Shown here: piece after piece, positions 32,405 to 32,494 of the stretch
Layout of the letters: each line of letters starts with the position of its first letter
Position numbering within the stretch: position 1 is the first letter of the stretch
DNA from: Chara braunii
Lineage: Eukaryota; Streptophyta; Charophyceae; Charales; Characeae
Reading direction: 5' to 3'
DNA: 32,494 nt
Assembly (NCBI GenBank): GCA_003427395.1
Contig: BFEA01000759.1
Location: 263,728 to 296,221, forward strand
The notes under the pieces: generated by a model
The model's database searches: none
What the model saw: only the letters and a program-made list of their open reading frames with translations
What the model was told of the DNA's origin: nothing
Translations under genes and position numbers: made by a program

Positions 32405-32494
32405 GCAGATCCCAGGGGTCGATCCCTTGACCTCAGCTTACCTGTGTACAGTATCTGTACAGTTCCCTGGAGTTGAACCCGTGACCTGCACGAT
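32405..32494 (-). repeat. tRNA-like SINE fragment, two B-box units
   Basis: On the minus strand AGGTCACGGGTTCAACTCC and, 54 bases on, AGGTCAAGGGATCGACCCC each contain a B-box match (GTTCAACTC at 32478-32470; GATCGACCC at 32424-32416). The element runs off the window edge. Confidence 0.5.

Noticed and set aside
1-32494. CRISPR array, bacterial operon or phage content
   Set aside because: The repeats are long, diverged and lack regular unique spacers; coding content is eukaryotic retroelements plus an intron-bearing gene.

Overview
This is a repeat-dominated eukaryotic nuclear window with one recognisable host gene. A plant-lineage genome is suggested by a Ty3/gypsy element with a tRNA-iMet-type primer site, a long two-ORF LINE with an APE endonuclease, an RT and a C-terminal zinc knuckle, dense tandem repeats and assembly Ns. 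A charophyte such as Chara is my guess; the sequence alone does not prove the species.

Left part (about 91-11540, + strand): an old, heavily mutated Ty3/gypsy LTR retrotransposon. Its 5' LTR region is inflated by two nested direct duplications (410 bp and about 905 bp). It is followed by a primer site at 2722, a leader, gag, aspartic protease, RT-RNase H and integrase remnants, and a divergent 3' LTR starting at 9822. The RT catalytic motif is broken (YLDG for YxDD) and stops and frameshifts are scattered through pol.

Middle (11.5-23.3 kb): at 11810-12378 there is a small hAT-type element with an 8-bp target duplication, mostly hidden under a 350-N gap. At 13383-22526 there is a nearly complete LINE on the minus strand, with its poly(A) at the left. 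It has an unusually long ORF1 (about 1322 codons, six internal stops, no frameshift) and an ORF2 of about 1533 codons (endonuclease, RT, zinc knuckle; four internal stops and one frameshift). A G-rich minisatellite between two poly(T) runs abuts its 5' end.

Right-centre (23.6-26.6 kb): three tandem arrays follow one another. These are a satellite of about 370 bp with deleted units, a 254-bp GC-rich duplication carrying CCCCCTGAGGGGG hairpins, and a tandem cluster of tRNA-like (SINE-type) units with pol III A and B boxes on the minus strand.

Right part (27.8-31.2 kb, minus strand): one intact 1141-codon exon. It encodes an acidic low-complexity N-terminus containing two copies of an unrecognised module of about 60 residues, then a long helical region, then the N-terminal half of a CHAT (caspase/separase-like) protease domain. 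The exon appears to end at a GTAAGT donor inside the CHAT core, and that junction is itself tandemly duplicated (168-bp unit). The catalytic His/Cys half of CHAT was not found in the window. This gene is the most interesting object here.
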